A stretch of DNA of 64,000 nucleotides from Rubellimicrobium arenae (lineage in GTDB: Bacteria; Pseudomonadota; Alphaproteobacteria; Rhodobacterales; Rhodobacteraceae). Below, piece after piece: positions 32,523 through 42,035 of the stretch. Where the stretch lies: NCBI RefSeq assembly GCF_017916275.1, contig NZ_JAFMST010000005.1, positions 248,001-312,000 on the forward strand. Reading direction: 5' to 3'. Numbering within the stretch: the first letter of the stretch is position 1; the number at the start of each line of letters is the position of its first letter. A model generated the notes under the pieces. The model searched no databases, had not been told where the DNA came from, and saw only the letters and a list, made by a program, of their open reading frames with translations. The position numbers and the translations under genes are program-made.

Positions 32523-34187
32523 TCAGGACGCGGCCTCTTTCCACCACTTGTAGTGGTGGTGCTCATAGATCGGATGCTGCTCCGCCCCATGAACCTGGGC
32601 CGTGGTGTGCCGGTACAGGGACTGCCAGTAGGGTTGGATCAGAACCCCTTGGTCCTGCATGATCTTCTCGAGCGTCGCCATGACCTCCCGACGCTGATCG
32701 GCGTCGCTGATCGAGTTGGCCTGCGCCAGCGCGGCGTCGAACTCCGGATTGGCGAAGGCGGTCTCGTTCCAGGCCACGCCGGACTTGTAGGCCAAGTTCA
32801 GGACCTGCACGCCAAGGGGGCGCATCACCCACTGCGTCGCCGAGAAGGGGTAGTTCAGCCAGTCGTTCCAGAACGTCGACCCCGGAAGGACCGTCCGCTT
32901 GATGTTGATCCCGGCGTCCCGGATCTGCGCGGCGACGGCGTCGCAGGTGGCGGCCTGGAACGAGTCGTCGAGTGAGATCAGCTCGAACTCGGTGTCGGCC
33001 TGCCCGGCGGCTTCGAGGGCAGCCTTCGCCCCGGCCGGGTCCACCACGGGAGGCGGGAGCTCGGCATATTCGGGGTGGATGGGGCAGACGTGGTGGTTCT
33101 CGGCCACGACGCCAAGATTGTTGTAGCCGAGCTCGAGCACGACGTTGTTGTCCACCGCCATCTGGAGCGCCTTGCGCACCTCGACGTTGTCATAGGGCGG
33201 CTGGCTCTGGTTGAAGCGCACGGCGAGGGTGGTGGCCGTCACGGCTTCGGATTTCACCCAGCCCAGGCCGTCGTAGATGTCGATGAAGTCGCCGGTCGTC
33301 TGGTAGGTCGCATCGACCTCGCCCGACTCGGCGGCCGCGAGCACGGCGGCGGGGTCGGTGCCGTAGTCGATGTACTCGATCCGGTCGAGGTAGGGGCCAC
33401 CATAGACCGCTGTGCCCCACCAGGTATGGTCGGGGTTGCGGACCAGCACCTGCTTGACCCCGACCTCGTTGGTCTCGGGCAGGAAGGCGCCGGTCCCGAT
33501 GGGGTTCGCGGCGGGATCGCCGTTGTCGTAGCTCTGGTGGACGACGGCAGCCGGGTAGTCGGCCATGTTCACGACGACGGCGATGTCAGGCTCGGAGAGC
33601 TTGAGCCGGATGGTGGCGGGGTCGACGATCTCGACCGCGTCCTCGCGCATCTGGCTCGTCGCGGCATCCATGAGGCCGCCGAACCGGGCTGCCATCGAGT
33701 TGCCCTCGACGGTGCCGTCGCACCAGCGGCGGATGTTGTTCACGACGTCCTCGGCGGTGAAGTCGTCGCCGTTGTTCCATTTGACGCCCTGGCGCACCTT
33801 CAGCGTCCATTCCGTCGCGTCCTCGTTCGCCTCCCAGCTCTCCAGCAGCATGGGGCGAAGCGACCCGTCGGGCTCATACTCGACCATGTAGTCCAGCCAG
33901 CCACGACCGAAGTTCGCGATCTCGGACCAGTCCCAGGTGCGGGGGTCCTTGGTCGCCCGCGTTTCCATGTTCATCCGCAGCGTGCCGCCCTGGACCGGGG
34001 TCGTCGCGTCCTGGGCATTGGCCGGCGAGGGAAGCCCGATCAGGCCGTAGGCGGTGGCCGACGCCACGCCCAGCGCCGTGGCACGGGTCAGGAACTCACG
34101 CCGGGACAGCAGCCCGGCCTTCGCCTCCTCGGCGTACAGCAGGGCCGCCGGATGCACGGCGCGGAGGGCTGTGGTGTGAAGCGTCAT
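32523..34187 (-). CDS. ABC transporter substrate-binding protein, family 5, Tat-type signal
   Basis: This 554-residue periplasmic protein belongs to the peptide/nickel/opine binding family (SBP_bac_5). It has WTLKVRQGVKWNNGDDFTAE, EVRKALQMAVDNNVVLELGY and GGAKAALEAAG-like blocks. Its signal has a long n-region and a twin-arginine motif, LLSRREFLTRATALGVASA, ending near ANAQD. The start at 34187 has GGGGAG six bases upstream; a longer open frame runs to 35306 through miaA and is an artefact. It heads the operon with the two enlarged permeases and the fused ATPase. The ligand is not predictable from sequence. Family 5 proteins that fold in the cytoplasm and use Tat are known but less usual. Confidence 0.9.
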   Translation of the reverse strand: MTLHTTALRAVHPAALLYAEEAKAGLLSRREFLTRATALGVASATAYGLIGLPSPANAQDATTPVQGGTLRMNMETRATKDPRTWDWSEIANFGRGWLDYMVEYEPDGSLRPMLLESWEANEDATEWTLKVRQGVKWNNGDDFTAEDVVNNIRRWCDGTVEGNSMAARFGGLMDAATSQMREDAVEIVDPATIRLKLSEPDIAVVVNMADYPAAVVHQSYDNGDPAANPIGTGAFLPETNEVGVKQVLVRNPDHTWWGTAVYGGPYLDRIEYIDYGTDPAAVLAAAESGEVDATYQTTGDFIDIYDGLGWVKSEAVTATTLAVRFNQSQPPYDNVEVRKALQMAVDNNVVLELGYNNLGVVAENHHVCPIHPEYAELPPPVVDPAGAKAALEAAGQADTEFELISLDDSFQAATCDAVAAQIRDAGINIKRTVLPGSTFWNDWLNYPFSATQWVMRPLGVQVLNLAYKSGVAWNETAFANPEFDAALAQANSISDADQRREVMATLEKIMQDQGVLIQPYWQSLYRHTTAQVHGAEQHPIYEHHHYKWWKEAAS

Positions 34188-34327
34188 CTTGTCTCCCCTT
34201 CGCCGCATTCTTGTGGGTGCGGTCCAGATCGGGCCGGACCGGCACCACGCGCGGCTTTGCGCATTGGGCACGGCGGGCCCCGCGAGGTCAATGCGCGCTT
34301 TCGACTCCTTGGCTCGCCAAAGCGACC

Positions 34328-35188
34328 TCAGGGCAGCGAAATCGGGGGCCAGGATGCCATTCGCGACCTGAACCAGGTCCGTTGCCGTTTGGCGTAAGCG
34401 CGTGACGCGATCACGGCACGCTCCGTGGCCTCGCTCCTCGTTATTTCGCCAACAAGCCAAGCTCGGATCTCCTCGGCGCCAAGAGCCCGAAACGCCGGGG
34501 TGCCGGCCCGCCACACGGGGAGTAGCGCCTCCACCTCCTCGACCGCGCCTTGGGCCAGCATCGAATCGAACCGGGCCTCGATTCGCGCATTGAGCCAGGG
34601 CACCTCCGGCCGCAGAACGACGGCGTGGGCGCGGGGCAGGGGCAGGAGCGGCGGTGGCGTGTCGGCCTGCCAGTCGGCCAAGCCGCGCCCGGTGGCGGTT
34701 CGAACTTCCCAGGCCCGCTGGACGCGGGCGCGGTTGCGCTGGTCGAGACCGGCCGCAGTGCGCGGGTCCAGCCCGGACAGGAGCGTCTCGAGGCTCAGGC
34801 CGTCGGCCTCGGCGCGGACCTCGGGCGGCGTCGCGGGGATCTCGGCCAGACCCTCGGTGAGGGCGCTGAAGTAGAGCCCTGTCCCGCCGACGATGACCGG
34901 ACGGAGAGGGCCGTCCAGCAGCGGCCCTACATCGCGGAGCCAGTGTCCGACGGAGTAGGCCTGCTCCATCCCCACATGACCGAACAGCGCATGGGGGATG
35001 TCCCGCTCCTCCTCGGGCGACGGGCGCGCGGTCAGGACCCGCCAGCCGGAATAGACCTGCAGCGCGTCGGCATTCACGATGATCCCGCCCGCGTCGCGTG
35101 CGATCCGGATCGCCAGGGCCGACTTGCCGGATGCGGTCGGCCCGGCGATCAGCACGGGCCGGTTCGGGGGAATCCCGCGCAGATCCAT
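34328..35188 (-). CDS. miaA: tRNA dimethylallyltransferase
   Basis: MiaA adds the isopentenyl group from DMAPP to N6 of A37 in tRNAs reading UNN codons. The 286-residue enzyme has P-loop [18 protein letters not shown], the [18 protein letters not shown] and [18 protein letters not shown] motifs, the [10 protein letters not shown] segment and a C-terminal [12 protein letters not shown] block. The start at 35188 follows GGGAGG by six bases and puts the P-loop at residue 14. It is divergent from pyrH across 72 bases. Confidence 0.94.
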   Translation of the reverse strand: MDLRGIPPNRPVLIAGPTASGKSALAIRIARDAGGIIVNADALQVYSGWRVLTARPSPEEERDIPHALFGHVGMEQAYSVGHWLRDVGPLLDGPLRPVIVGGTGLYFSALTEGLAEIPATPPEVRAEADGLSLETLLSGLDPRTAAGLDQRNRARVQRAWEVRTATGRGLADWQADTPPPLLPLPRAHAVVLRPEVPWLNARIEARFDSMLAQGAVEEVEALLPVWRAGTPAFRALGAEEIRAWLVGEITRSEATERAVIASRAYAKRQRTWFRSRMASWPPISLP

Positions 35189-35260
35189 CGCTGCCTCCCA
35201 TTGAATCCCTCCGCTCTTTGCGACATTGGAGGCGCCGGTGGAAGCAGGCGGAGGCAGCGG

Positions 35261-36010
35261 ATGAACGACGTAACGGAAACGCCGGAGTTCCAGTCCTCCC
35301 AGCCAACGTTCAAGCGCGTCATGCTCAAGATCTCGGGCGAAGCGCTGATGGGCGACCAGGGCTTCGGCCTGCACCCGCCCACCGTGGAGCGGATCGCCCG
35401 CGAGGTGAAGAGCGTCCGCGATCTTGGCGTCGAGATCTGCATGGTGATCGGCGGCGGCAACATCTTCCGCGGGCTCCAGGGCTCGGCCCAGGGGATGGAG
35501 CGGACCACGGCGGACTACATGGGGATGCTGGCGACCGTGATGAACGCGCTCGCCATGCAGTCCTCCCTGGAGGCCCTTGGCGTCTTCACCCGGGTGATCA
35601 GCGCCATTCCGATGGATCAGGTCTGCGAGCCCTACATCCGCCGCCGCGCCGTCCGTCATCTCGAGAAGAAGCGCGTCTGCATCTTTGCGGCCGGCACCGG
35701 GAACCCCTATTTCACGACCGACACGGCCGCGACCCTGCGCGCCTCGGAGATGAGCTGCGAGGCCATCTTCAAGGGCACCAAGGTCGATGGGGTCTATGAC
35801 AAGGATCCCAAGAAGCACGCCGATGCCAAACGGTTCGACCATGTGGGTTACACCGAGGTCCTGACCAAGAACCTCGGCGTGATGGACGCATCCGCCATCG
35901 CGCTCGCGCGGGACAACAACCTGCCGATCATCGTCTTCTCGCTCGACGAGCCCGGCGGGTTCCGGGGCATCCTCGCGGGGCGCGGAACCTACACGACGGT
36001 CCACGGCTGA
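35261..36010 (+). CDS. pyrH: UMP kinase
   Basis: PyrH phosphorylates UMP to UDP and is a hexameric cytoplasmic enzyme of the amino-acid kinase fold. The 249-residue sequence begins with a short acidic extension, then [76 protein letters not shown] and [22 protein letters not shown] lies ahead of the ATG. In many bacteria it follows rpsB-tsf and is followed by frr; here miaA is upstream on the other strand and an MBL hydrolase separates it from frr. Confidence 0.95.
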   Translation: MNDVTETPEFQSSQPTFKRVMLKISGEALMGDQGFGLHPPTVERIAREVKSVRDLGVEICMVIGGGNIFRGLQGSAQGMERTTADYMGMLATVMNALAMQSSLEALGVFTRVISAIPMDQVCEPYIRRRAVRHLEKKRVCIFAAGTGNPYFTTDTAATLRASEMSCEAIFKGTKVDGVYDKDPKKHADAKRFDHVGYTEVLTKNLGVMDASAIALARDNNLPIIVFSLDEPGGFRGILAGRGTYTTVHG

Positions 36011-36067
36011 CCGGAACCCGCTCAGGCCAGCGCCCGTTGTCCGCCCGACCCAACGGCGGAGGCGAGG

Positions 36068-36967
36068 ATGGCCGAGCAGATTCCCGTGCCAGACGAGGCG
36101 GTGGCCACGCATCCCGTGCTGGACGCCGCAAGGGCCGACAAGACCCGGGAGGTGACGCCTGACGTCGCCTACCGGCGGCTCGGAATGGTCAACGTGGTCT
36201 TCGTCGGGCCGCCCGGAGCGCCCGACCGTGGGTGGGTCCTGATCGACGCCGGACTGCCCGGGACCAGGGGCTTCATCCGCAGCGCGGCGGCGGCAAGGTT
36301 CGGTGAGGCATCCCGGCCCGCCGCCATTGTCATGACGCACGGGCACATCGACCATGTCGGCGCGCTCGAGGCCTTGGCCGAGGAATGGGACGTCCCGGTC
36401 TACGCCCATCCCCTGGAGCGGCCGTATCTCGACGGCTCCGCCGCCTATCCGCCGGGGGACCCGAGCGTGGGCGGGGGCCTGATGGCCCTGCTCTCGCCGC
36501 TCTTCTCTCCCAAGCCCGTCGATGTCGGAGCCCGACTTCACGATCTCCCGGCGAATGGAAGCGTGCCCTTCCTGCCGGGCTGGCGCTGGCTCCATACGCC
36601 GGGACACACCGTCGGCCATGTCTCGTTCTGGCGCGAGGCGGATCGCTGCCTCCTGGCCGGGGACGCCTTCGTGACCACGGGACAGGAGTCCGCCTATCAG
36701 GTGGCGATACAGGAGCCGCAGATGCATGGCCCGCCGATGTACTTCACGGTGGACTGGCCGGCGGCCGGGCATTCGGTCGGGGTGCTGGCGGAGCTGGAGC
36801 CCGAGATCGCGCTCACGATGCATGGCAAGCCGCTGCACGGGGCCGAGATGAGAGCCGCGCTTCATCGCCTGGCCCAGGAGTTCCCCCAGGTGGCCGTCCC
36901 CCGGCAGGGGCGGTATGTCGCCGAGCCACGGCGGGCCGAGGACGGCAGCGCCTATGAGAAGCCCTGA
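36068..36967 (+). CDS. MBL-fold metallo-hydrolase
   Basis: The 299-residue protein has the dinuclear zinc site of the metallo-beta-lactamase superfamily: HGHIDH at residues 91-96, a later His in [14 protein letters not shown], the bridging Asp in LLAGDAF and a C-terminal MHGKPLHG. The middle contains [13 protein letters not shown], seen in uncharacterised RNase Z/glyoxalase II-like hydrolases. The substrate is unknown; it is neither a beta-lactamase nor clearly glyoxalase II. GGAGG precedes the ATG. It lies 57 bases after pyrH and 171 before frr, which is unusual because those two are normally neighbours. Confidence 0.85.
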   Translation: MAEQIPVPDEAVATHPVLDAARADKTREVTPDVAYRRLGMVNVVFVGPPGAPDRGWVLIDAGLPGTRGFIRSAAAARFGEASRPAAIVMTHGHIDHVGALEALAEEWDVPVYAHPLERPYLDGSAAYPPGDPSVGGGLMALLSPLFSPKPVDVGARLHDLPANGSVPFLPGWRWLHTPGHTVGHVSFWREADRCLLAGDAFVTTGQESAYQVAIQEPQMHGPPMYFTVDWPAAGHSVGVLAELEPEIALTMHGKPLHGAEMRAALHRLAQEFPQVAVPRQGRYVAEPRRAEDGSAYEKP

Positions 36968-37138
36968 AACCGGAGCGCCCTGTAAGCGCCTTATTGCAAA
37001 CACAATTGGGGCTGGCAGGGGCTTTTGTGCACAGCCAGGAACAAGCTGGACGGCCCGACGTCCGTCGCACCTATACAACCTCGTCGCGATGCGGATATAG
37101 AGCACCAAACCCGCGACGAACCTCGGGACGATACCCTC

Positions 37139-37702
37139 ATGTCTGACGACTTCGAACTCGACACCGACGACCTCCAGCGCCGGATGGAAGGGGCCATTGC
37201 CTCGCTCCGGACAGAGTTCGCCTCGCTGCGCACCGGCCGCGCCTCGGGCTCCATGCTCGAGCCCATCCAGGTCGAGGCCTATGGACAGATGACCCCGGTC
37301 AACCAGCTCGGCACCATCAACGTGCCGGAGCCGCGGATGGTGACGATCAACGTCTGGGACCGTGGCATGGTCTCCAAGGTCGAGAAGGCGATCCGCGACT
37401 CGGGCCTGGGGATCAACCCGCAGACCAACGGCACCATCATCATGCTCCCGATTCCCGAGCTGAACGAGGAGCGGCGGCGCGAGCTGTCCAAGGTCGCGGC
37501 CAACTACGCCGAGCACGCCCGCGTGGCCGTGCGGAACCTGCGCCGCGACGGGATGGACCAGATCAAGAAGGCCAAGACCAACGGCCTGTCCGAGGACGAC
37601 GTGAAGTTCTGGGAGTCCGAGGTCCAGGACCTCACCGATCGCTACATCAAGGTGGTCGACCAAACGCTCGAGGCCAAGCAGGCCGAAATCATGCAGGTCT
37701 GA
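37139..37702 (+). CDS. frr: ribosome recycling factor
   Basis: RRF splits post-termination ribosomes with EF-G. The 187-residue protein has the expected three-helix bundle and beta domain: [20 protein letters not shown], then [40 protein letters not shown] and [19 protein letters not shown]. The ATG at 37139 is chosen since the protein then begins with the usual short acidic lead; earlier codons lie in non-coding sequence. uppS follows 24 bases downstream, starting the long envelope operon. Confidence 0.95.
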   Translation: MSDDFELDTDDLQRRMEGAIASLRTEFASLRTGRASGSMLEPIQVEAYGQMTPVNQLGTINVPEPRMVTINVWDRGMVSKVEKAIRDSGLGINPQTNGTIIMLPIPELNEERRRELSKVAANYAEHARVAVRNLRRDGMDQIKKAKTNGLSEDDVKFWESEVQDLTDRYIKVVDQTLEAKQAEIMQV

Positions 37703-37726
37703 CCTGACCTAATCCGGAGTTCGGCC

Positions 37727-38479
37727 ATGGCCCTAGACAGCAAGACGGACGCCCCGCGGGGTGCCGGCCCGGCCGGACCCCGGCACGTGGCGATCATCAT
37801 GGACGGCAATGGCCGTTGGGCCCAGATGCGCGGACGGCCGCGTCTCCTCGGGCACCACGCCGGCGCAAAGCGGGTCCGGGAGATCGTCGAGGCCTGCCCC
37901 GACTACGGGGTGAAGTATCTCACGATCTTCGCGTTCTCGACCGAGAACTGGAAGCGGACCCAGTCCGAGGTTGCCGGACTGATGTCGCTCTTCCGTCGCT
38001 ACATCCAGCGCGAGGCGCAGGATCTCTACCGACGGGGCGTGCGCGTGCGCTTCATCGGTGACCGGATCCGTCTCGACCACAAGCTCGTGACACTGATGGA
38101 TGACCTGGAGCTGCTCACCTCGGGCAACGACCGGGTGCACCTCACCATCGCCCTGAACTATGGCGGGCGCGACGAGGTGACCCGGGCCGCCAAGCGGCTC
38201 GCCTACGAGATCGAGATGGGGCGGCTGAGCCACAAGGACGTGGACGCCGAGACCTTGGCGCGGTTCCTCGACACCCATGTCCTGCCGGACCCCGACCTTG
38301 TGATCCGCACCTCGGGCGAGGCCCGGATCTCGAACTTCCTGCTCTGGCAGTCGGCCTATGCCGAGTACGAGTTCATCGACACGCTCTGGCCCGATTTCTC
38401 CGCGTCCGAATTCGGGCGCATCGTCCAGAACTACGCGGCCCGCGACCGCCGGTATGGCGGGGTGAAGGCCCCGGCGTGA
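37727..38479 (+). CDS. uppS: undecaprenyl diphosphate synthase (di-trans,poly-cis)
   Basis: UppS condenses isopentenyl units onto farnesyl diphosphate to make the C55 lipid carrier for murein and O-antigen. The 250-residue enzyme shows HVAIIMDGNGRWAQMRGRPR with the catalytic Asp, FAFSTENWKRTQSEV, IALNYGGRDEVTRAAKRLA and DLVIRTSGEARISNFLLWQS. All substrate-binding Arg residues appear present. GGAG precedes the ATG. Its stop overlaps the GTG start of cdsA by four bases. Confidence 0.95.
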   Translation: MALDSKTDAPRGAGPAGPRHVAIIMDGNGRWAQMRGRPRLLGHHAGAKRVREIVEACPDYGVKYLTIFAFSTENWKRTQSEVAGLMSLFRRYIQREAQDLYRRGVRVRFIGDRIRLDHKLVTLMDDLELLTSGNDRVHLTIALNYGGRDEVTRAAKRLAYEIEMGRLSHKDVDAETLARFLDTHVLPDPDLVIRTSGEARISNFLLWQSAYAEYEFIDTLWPDFSASEFGRIVQNYAARDRRYGGVKAPA

Positions 38480-39276
38480 GAACGCCCGCCGATCCGTCGC
38501 GATGGGCCGATCTGGGGCCGCGGGCGGCCTCGGCTGCCGTCATGATCGGGATCGGGACGGCCTGCGTCGTCGCGGGCGGGGTCTGGTTCCAGATGGTCAC
38601 CGTCTTCGTGACGGCGGTGATGATCTGGGAACTCTGGACCATGATCGAGCCGCAGGGACCCACGCGCGGGATGCTGCTGGCGGCCCTCGTGGCCAGCGTG
38701 CTTTCCGGCCAGCTCGAATTGCAGGAGACCTGGGGGCTCGTCCTGTTCCTGCTGGCTGCGATCGGCGGCGCGGTGACCCTGAAGCGTGAGCGGCTGACCT
38801 TCTTCGCCTTTGCGCTGGGGGTCCAGGTCGCAGGCTGGGGCTTGGTGACCTTCCGTCTGGAATACGGCTTCTACTGGCTCCTTTGGCTGATCGGCGTCGT
38901 CGTCATGACCGACGTCGCAGGCTATTTCGCGGGCCGACTGATCGGCGGGCCGAAATTCTGGCCCCGCGTGAGTCCGAAGAAGACATGGTCGGGGACGATC
39001 GCGGGCTGGGTCGGCGCGGCGGCGGTCGGCATGATCTTCAGCAGCTTCGCGGGTCTGGGTCCGCAGATGGTGCCGCTGTCCATCCTGCTGAGCGTGGCGT
39101 CCCAATGGGGCGACATCGCCGAAAGCGCGCTGAAGCGACGCATGGGCGTCAAGGACTCGTCGGCCCTCATTCCCGGGCATGGCGGGTTGTTCGACCGGTT
39201 CGACGCGATGCTGGGGGCTTCGCTGTTCATGCTGCTGGTCAGTGCCGTGGTGGGCGTCCCCGGGGGCCCGACGTGA
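38476..39276 (+). CDS. cdsA: phosphatidate cytidylyltransferase
   Basis: CdsA makes CDP-diacylglycerol from phosphatidate and CTP in the inner membrane. The 266-residue protein is almost wholly hydrophobic helices and carries the C-terminal signature: SVASQWGDIAESALKRRMGV, then KDSSALIPGHGGLFDRFDAM. The PKKTWSGTIAGWVGAA loop is typical. GTG start inside the uppS stop (GTGA), and its own stop overlaps dxr in the same way, so translation of the three genes is coupled. Confidence 0.94.
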   Translation: MRTPADPSRWADLGPRAASAAVMIGIGTACVVAGGVWFQMVTVFVTAVMIWELWTMIEPQGPTRGMLLAALVASVLSGQLELQETWGLVLFLLAAIGGAVTLKRERLTFFAFALGVQVAGWGLVTFRLEYGFYWLLWLIGVVVMTDVAGYFAGRLIGGPKFWPRVSPKKTWSGTIAGWVGAAAVGMIFSSFAGLGPQMVPLSILLSVASQWGDIAESALKRRMGVKDSSALIPGHGGLFDRFDAMLGASLFMLLVSAVVGVPGGPT

Positions 39277-40460
39277 GGCGCATCACCGTCCTGGGCGCGA
39301 CGGGAAGCATCGGTCAGAACACCCTCGACCTGATCTCCCGGCGGCCGGACGAGTTCGAGGTCGAGGCACTGACCGGCGCGGCCAACATCGACCTGCTGGC
39401 GCAGGACGCGATGCGGATGCGGGCAAAGCTCGCGGTGACGGCGAACGACCAGCTCTACTCGGCGCTCAAGGAGTGTCTCTCAGGGACGGGGATCGAGGTC
39501 GCGGCCGGTGCGGCCGCCGTGGCCGAGGCTGCGGCCCGGCCTGCGGATTGGAGCATCAATGCCGTCGTGGGGGCTGCGGGACTGTTGCCCAGCCTGGAGG
39601 TCCTGCGCCGTGGCGGGACCCTGGCGCTCGCCAACAAGGAAACGATGGTGGCAGCCGGCCCGCTGGTGATGGCCAGCGTAAAGGCGAGCGGAGCGACGAT
39701 CCTGCCCGTGGACAGCGAGCATTCCGCGATCTTCCAGGCGCTTCGCGGGGAAGACGCGCGCGAGGTCGAGCGCGTGATCCTCACGGCCTCGGGCGGGGCG
39801 TTCCGCGACTGGCCGCTCGAACGTCTTTGCACGGCGACCGTGGAGCAGGCCTCCTCCCACCCGAACTGGGCCATGGGGCAGAGGATCACCATCGATTCGG
39901 CCTCGATGTTCAACAAGGCGCTCGAGATCATCGAAGCGCGGGAGCTGTTCAACCTTGAGCCCCGGTCCGTGGAGGTCCTCATCCATCCGGAAAGCCTGAT
40001 CCACGCGCTCGTCGGGTTCCGGGATGGTGCCCTGATGGCGCATCTCGGCGCGCCCGACATGCGTCATGCGATCGGCTTCGCCCTGAACCATCCCGCCCGC
40101 GCCGAATTGCCGGTCGAGCGGCTGGATCTGGCGAGGATCGGGCAGCTCAACTTCCGCGCCCCCGAGGTCGAGCGTTATCCGGCCCTTGCCCTCGCGCGTC
40201 GGGTGATGGAGGCCCGCGGCCTGTCGGGGGCTGCGTTCAACGCGGCCAAGGAGGTTGCGCTGGATGCGTTCCTTGCGCGCAGCCTCCGTTTCACCGACAT
40301 GGCATCCGTCGTGACGGAGACCCTTGACCGCCTGGGTGGCGATCCGGCCTTTCCACGCCTAAGTTCCCATGACGCGACACCGATCCTCGAGGATGTCCTC
40401 GAGGCCGATCGGATCGCCCGCCTGCGGGCCGGAGATGCCGTGGCGCGCATAGGGGAGTGA
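39273..40460 (+). CDS. dxr: 1-deoxy-D-xylulose 5-phosphate reductoisomerase
   Basis: Dxr commits DXP to the MEP isoprenoid pathway, yielding MEP with NADPH. The 395-residue enzyme begins VRRITVLGATGSIGQNTLDL (NADPH site), then LALANKETMVAAGPLVM, the metal and substrate block PVDSEHSAIFQAL, ILTASGGAFRDWPLE, SSHPNWAMGQRITIDSASMF and NKALEIIEARELFNL. The GTG start overlaps the cdsA stop (GTGA). It feeds precursors to UppS two genes upstream. Confidence 0.95.
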   Translation: MRRITVLGATGSIGQNTLDLISRRPDEFEVEALTGAANIDLLAQDAMRMRAKLAVTANDQLYSALKECLSGTGIEVAAGAAAVAEAAARPADWSINAVVGAAGLLPSLEVLRRGGTLALANKETMVAAGPLVMASVKASGATILPVDSEHSAIFQALRGEDAREVERVILTASGGAFRDWPLERLCTATVEQASSHPNWAMGQRITIDSASMFNKALEIIEARELFNLEPRSVEVLIHPESLIHALVGFRDGALMAHLGAPDMRHAIGFALNHPARAELPVERLDLARIGQLNFRAPEVERYPALALARRVMEARGLSGAAFNAAKEVALDAFLARSLRFTDMASVVTETLDRLGGDPAFPRLSSHDATPILEDVLEADRIARLRAGDAVARIGE

Positions 40461-40464
40461 CCAG

Positions 40465-41796
40465 GTGGACGTGACGCAATTCCTGCCGCAGTTCGGCAAC
40501 CTGGCCTTTACGCTCATTGCCTTCGTGGTGGCCCTGTCGATCATTGTCGCGATCCACGAATACGGCCACTACATCGTCGGACGTTGGACCGGCATCAAGG
40601 CCGAGGTCTTCTCGCTGGGGTTCGGGCCCGTGCTGTTTTCGCGCACGGATCGCCACGGCACGCGCTGGCAGGTGGCGGCCCTGCCGCTGGGGGGATACGT
40701 CAAGTTCCTGGGGGATGCCAATGCCGCCTCGGTCGGGGCAGGTTCGGCGCCCGCAGGCACGGATCGCCGCCACACGATGCTGGGCGCGCCGCTTTGGGCG
40801 CGGGCCGCGACCGTGGCTGCGGGACCCTTTGCTAATTTCCTCCTGACGATCGTCCTGTTCCTCGTCTTGATCCTCACCCAGGGCCGCCCGGTCGATCCCT
40901 TGACCATCGAACGGCTGGAGCCCTTGCCTCCGGGGTATGTGCAGGATCTGCGGGAAGGTGACCAGATCCTCGCGATTGCGGGCCGGTCCGTCACCGTCGA
41001 CTCCCTGGCCGACGTGGCCGCCGAACTGCCATCGGCCGCGACCGTCGACTACAGGATCCGTCGGGACGATGAGGAGTTGACCGTGCCGGGACCGTTCCCG
41101 TTCCCGCCGGTCGCCGCCTCGGTTTCGCCGAACAGCGCCGCATGGGACGTGGGGATCCGTGCCGGCGACGTGGTCCTCGAACTCGACGGCCGCCCCGTCC
41201 AGGCCTTCGACGACCTCGTCGAGGCGGTCCGTGTGTCCGACGGGCGTCCTATGGGGCTTCTGATCTGGCGCGACGGCCAGGAGCACGAGTTCACCGTCGT
41301 GCCGAGGCGGGCGGACATGCCGCTGCCGGGCGGAGGCTTCGAGACACGCTGGCTTGTCGGGCTCTCGGCCGCTCCGTTCTTCGAGGCCCGGACCGAGACT
41401 CCGGGGTTGCCGACGGCCATCGGCGACGCAGTCGGGCAGCTCTGGTTCGTGCTCAGTTCATCCTTGTCGGGGATCGGGCATATGCTGACCGGGGCCATCT
41501 CGACCTGCAACCTGTCGGGGCCGGTGGGAATCGCCGAAACCTCGGGCGCCATGGCCTCTCAGGGCACCTCGAGTTTCCTGTCGTTCCTGGCTGTCCTGTC
41601 CGCCGCTGTCGGCCTCATGAACCTGTTCCCGATTCCCGTCCTCGATGGCGGGCATCTGGTCTTCCACGCCTGGGAGGCGGTTACCGGTCGCCCGCCGGGG
41701 GATCGGGCGCTGCGGGTTCTCATGGCGGCTGGGCTCTCTCTCCTGCTGACCCTGATGTTCTGGGCTGTCGCGAACGACCTTTTCCTCTGCCCCTGA
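40465..41796 (+). CDS. rseP: RIP site-2 zinc metalloprotease
   Basis: RseP cleaves transmembrane anti-sigma factors and signal-peptide remnants within the inner membrane. The 443-residue protein has HEYGH at residues 31-35 as the zinc site in the first helix, GYVKFLGDANAAS, two PDZ-like segments (about 120-215 and 215-310) with the GIRAGDVVLELDGRPVQAFD motif, and the distal metal ligand in NLFPIPVLDGGHL near the C-terminus. GTG start four bases after dxr. Substrates are not indicated by the window. It ends 62 bases before a possible 44-aa membrane peptide. Confidence 0.94.
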   Translation: MDVTQFLPQFGNLAFTLIAFVVALSIIVAIHEYGHYIVGRWTGIKAEVFSLGFGPVLFSRTDRHGTRWQVAALPLGGYVKFLGDANAASVGAGSAPAGTDRRHTMLGAPLWARAATVAAGPFANFLLTIVLFLVLILTQGRPVDPLTIERLEPLPPGYVQDLREGDQILAIAGRSVTVDSLADVAAELPSAATVDYRIRRDDEELTVPGPFPFPPVAASVSPNSAAWDVGIRAGDVVLELDGRPVQAFDDLVEAVRVSDGRPMGLLIWRDGQEHEFTVVPRRADMPLPGGGFETRWLVGLSAAPFFEARTETPGLPTAIGDAVGQLWFVLSSSLSGIGHMLTGAISTCNLSGPVGIAETSGAMASQGTSSFLSFLAVLSAAVGLMNLFPIPVLDGGHLVFHAWEAVTGRPPGDRALRVLMAAGLSLLLTLMFWAVANDLFLCP

Positions 41797-41858
41797 CGGG
41801 CTGGTTACCGAATCGTAAGAACCTTCCCGCAAGGTGTCCCAGAAGGGAGACCATAGGG

Positions 41859-41993
41859 ATGACGAGGATTCTGCCCGCCGCTCGGGCGGCGACGATGCTG
41901 GGGGTGATCCTGGCGGAATGGGCGATGGCCCTCTTCACAGTGGGTGGGGCCTTGATCCTGGCAGCGTGGCTTGCATCCCGCGCTCTGGGTTGA
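41859..41993 (+). CDS. possible single-span membrane peptide, 44 aa
   Basis: A short frame between rseP and bamA encodes MTRILPAARAATMLGVILAE followed by a hydrophobic helix (ALFTVGGALILAAWLAS). An AAGGGAGA ribosome site lies 8 bases before the ATG. It lies in the same direction as the flanking genes. No homologue is recalled. It may be a true small gene or a chance hydrophobic frame in a GC-rich leader of bamA. Confidence 0.42.
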   Translation: MTRILPAARAATMLGVILAEWAMALFTVGGALILAAWLASRALG

Positions 41994-42035
41994 CCTCTCG
42001 CCAAGGGGCCGCGTGGCTTTTGACAACAGGTCTGG

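Noticed and set aside
34188-35306. N-terminal extension of the family 5 binding protein
   Set aside because: It runs through miaA in another frame. The Tat signal and a strong ribosome site fix the start at 34187.
34328-37663. Minus-strand frame of over 1000 codons covering miaA and the region opposite pyrH to frr
   Set aside because: Only the last 286 codons are miaA. The rest lies opposite pyrH, the MBL gene and frr, and a proper start with ribosome site exists at 35188.
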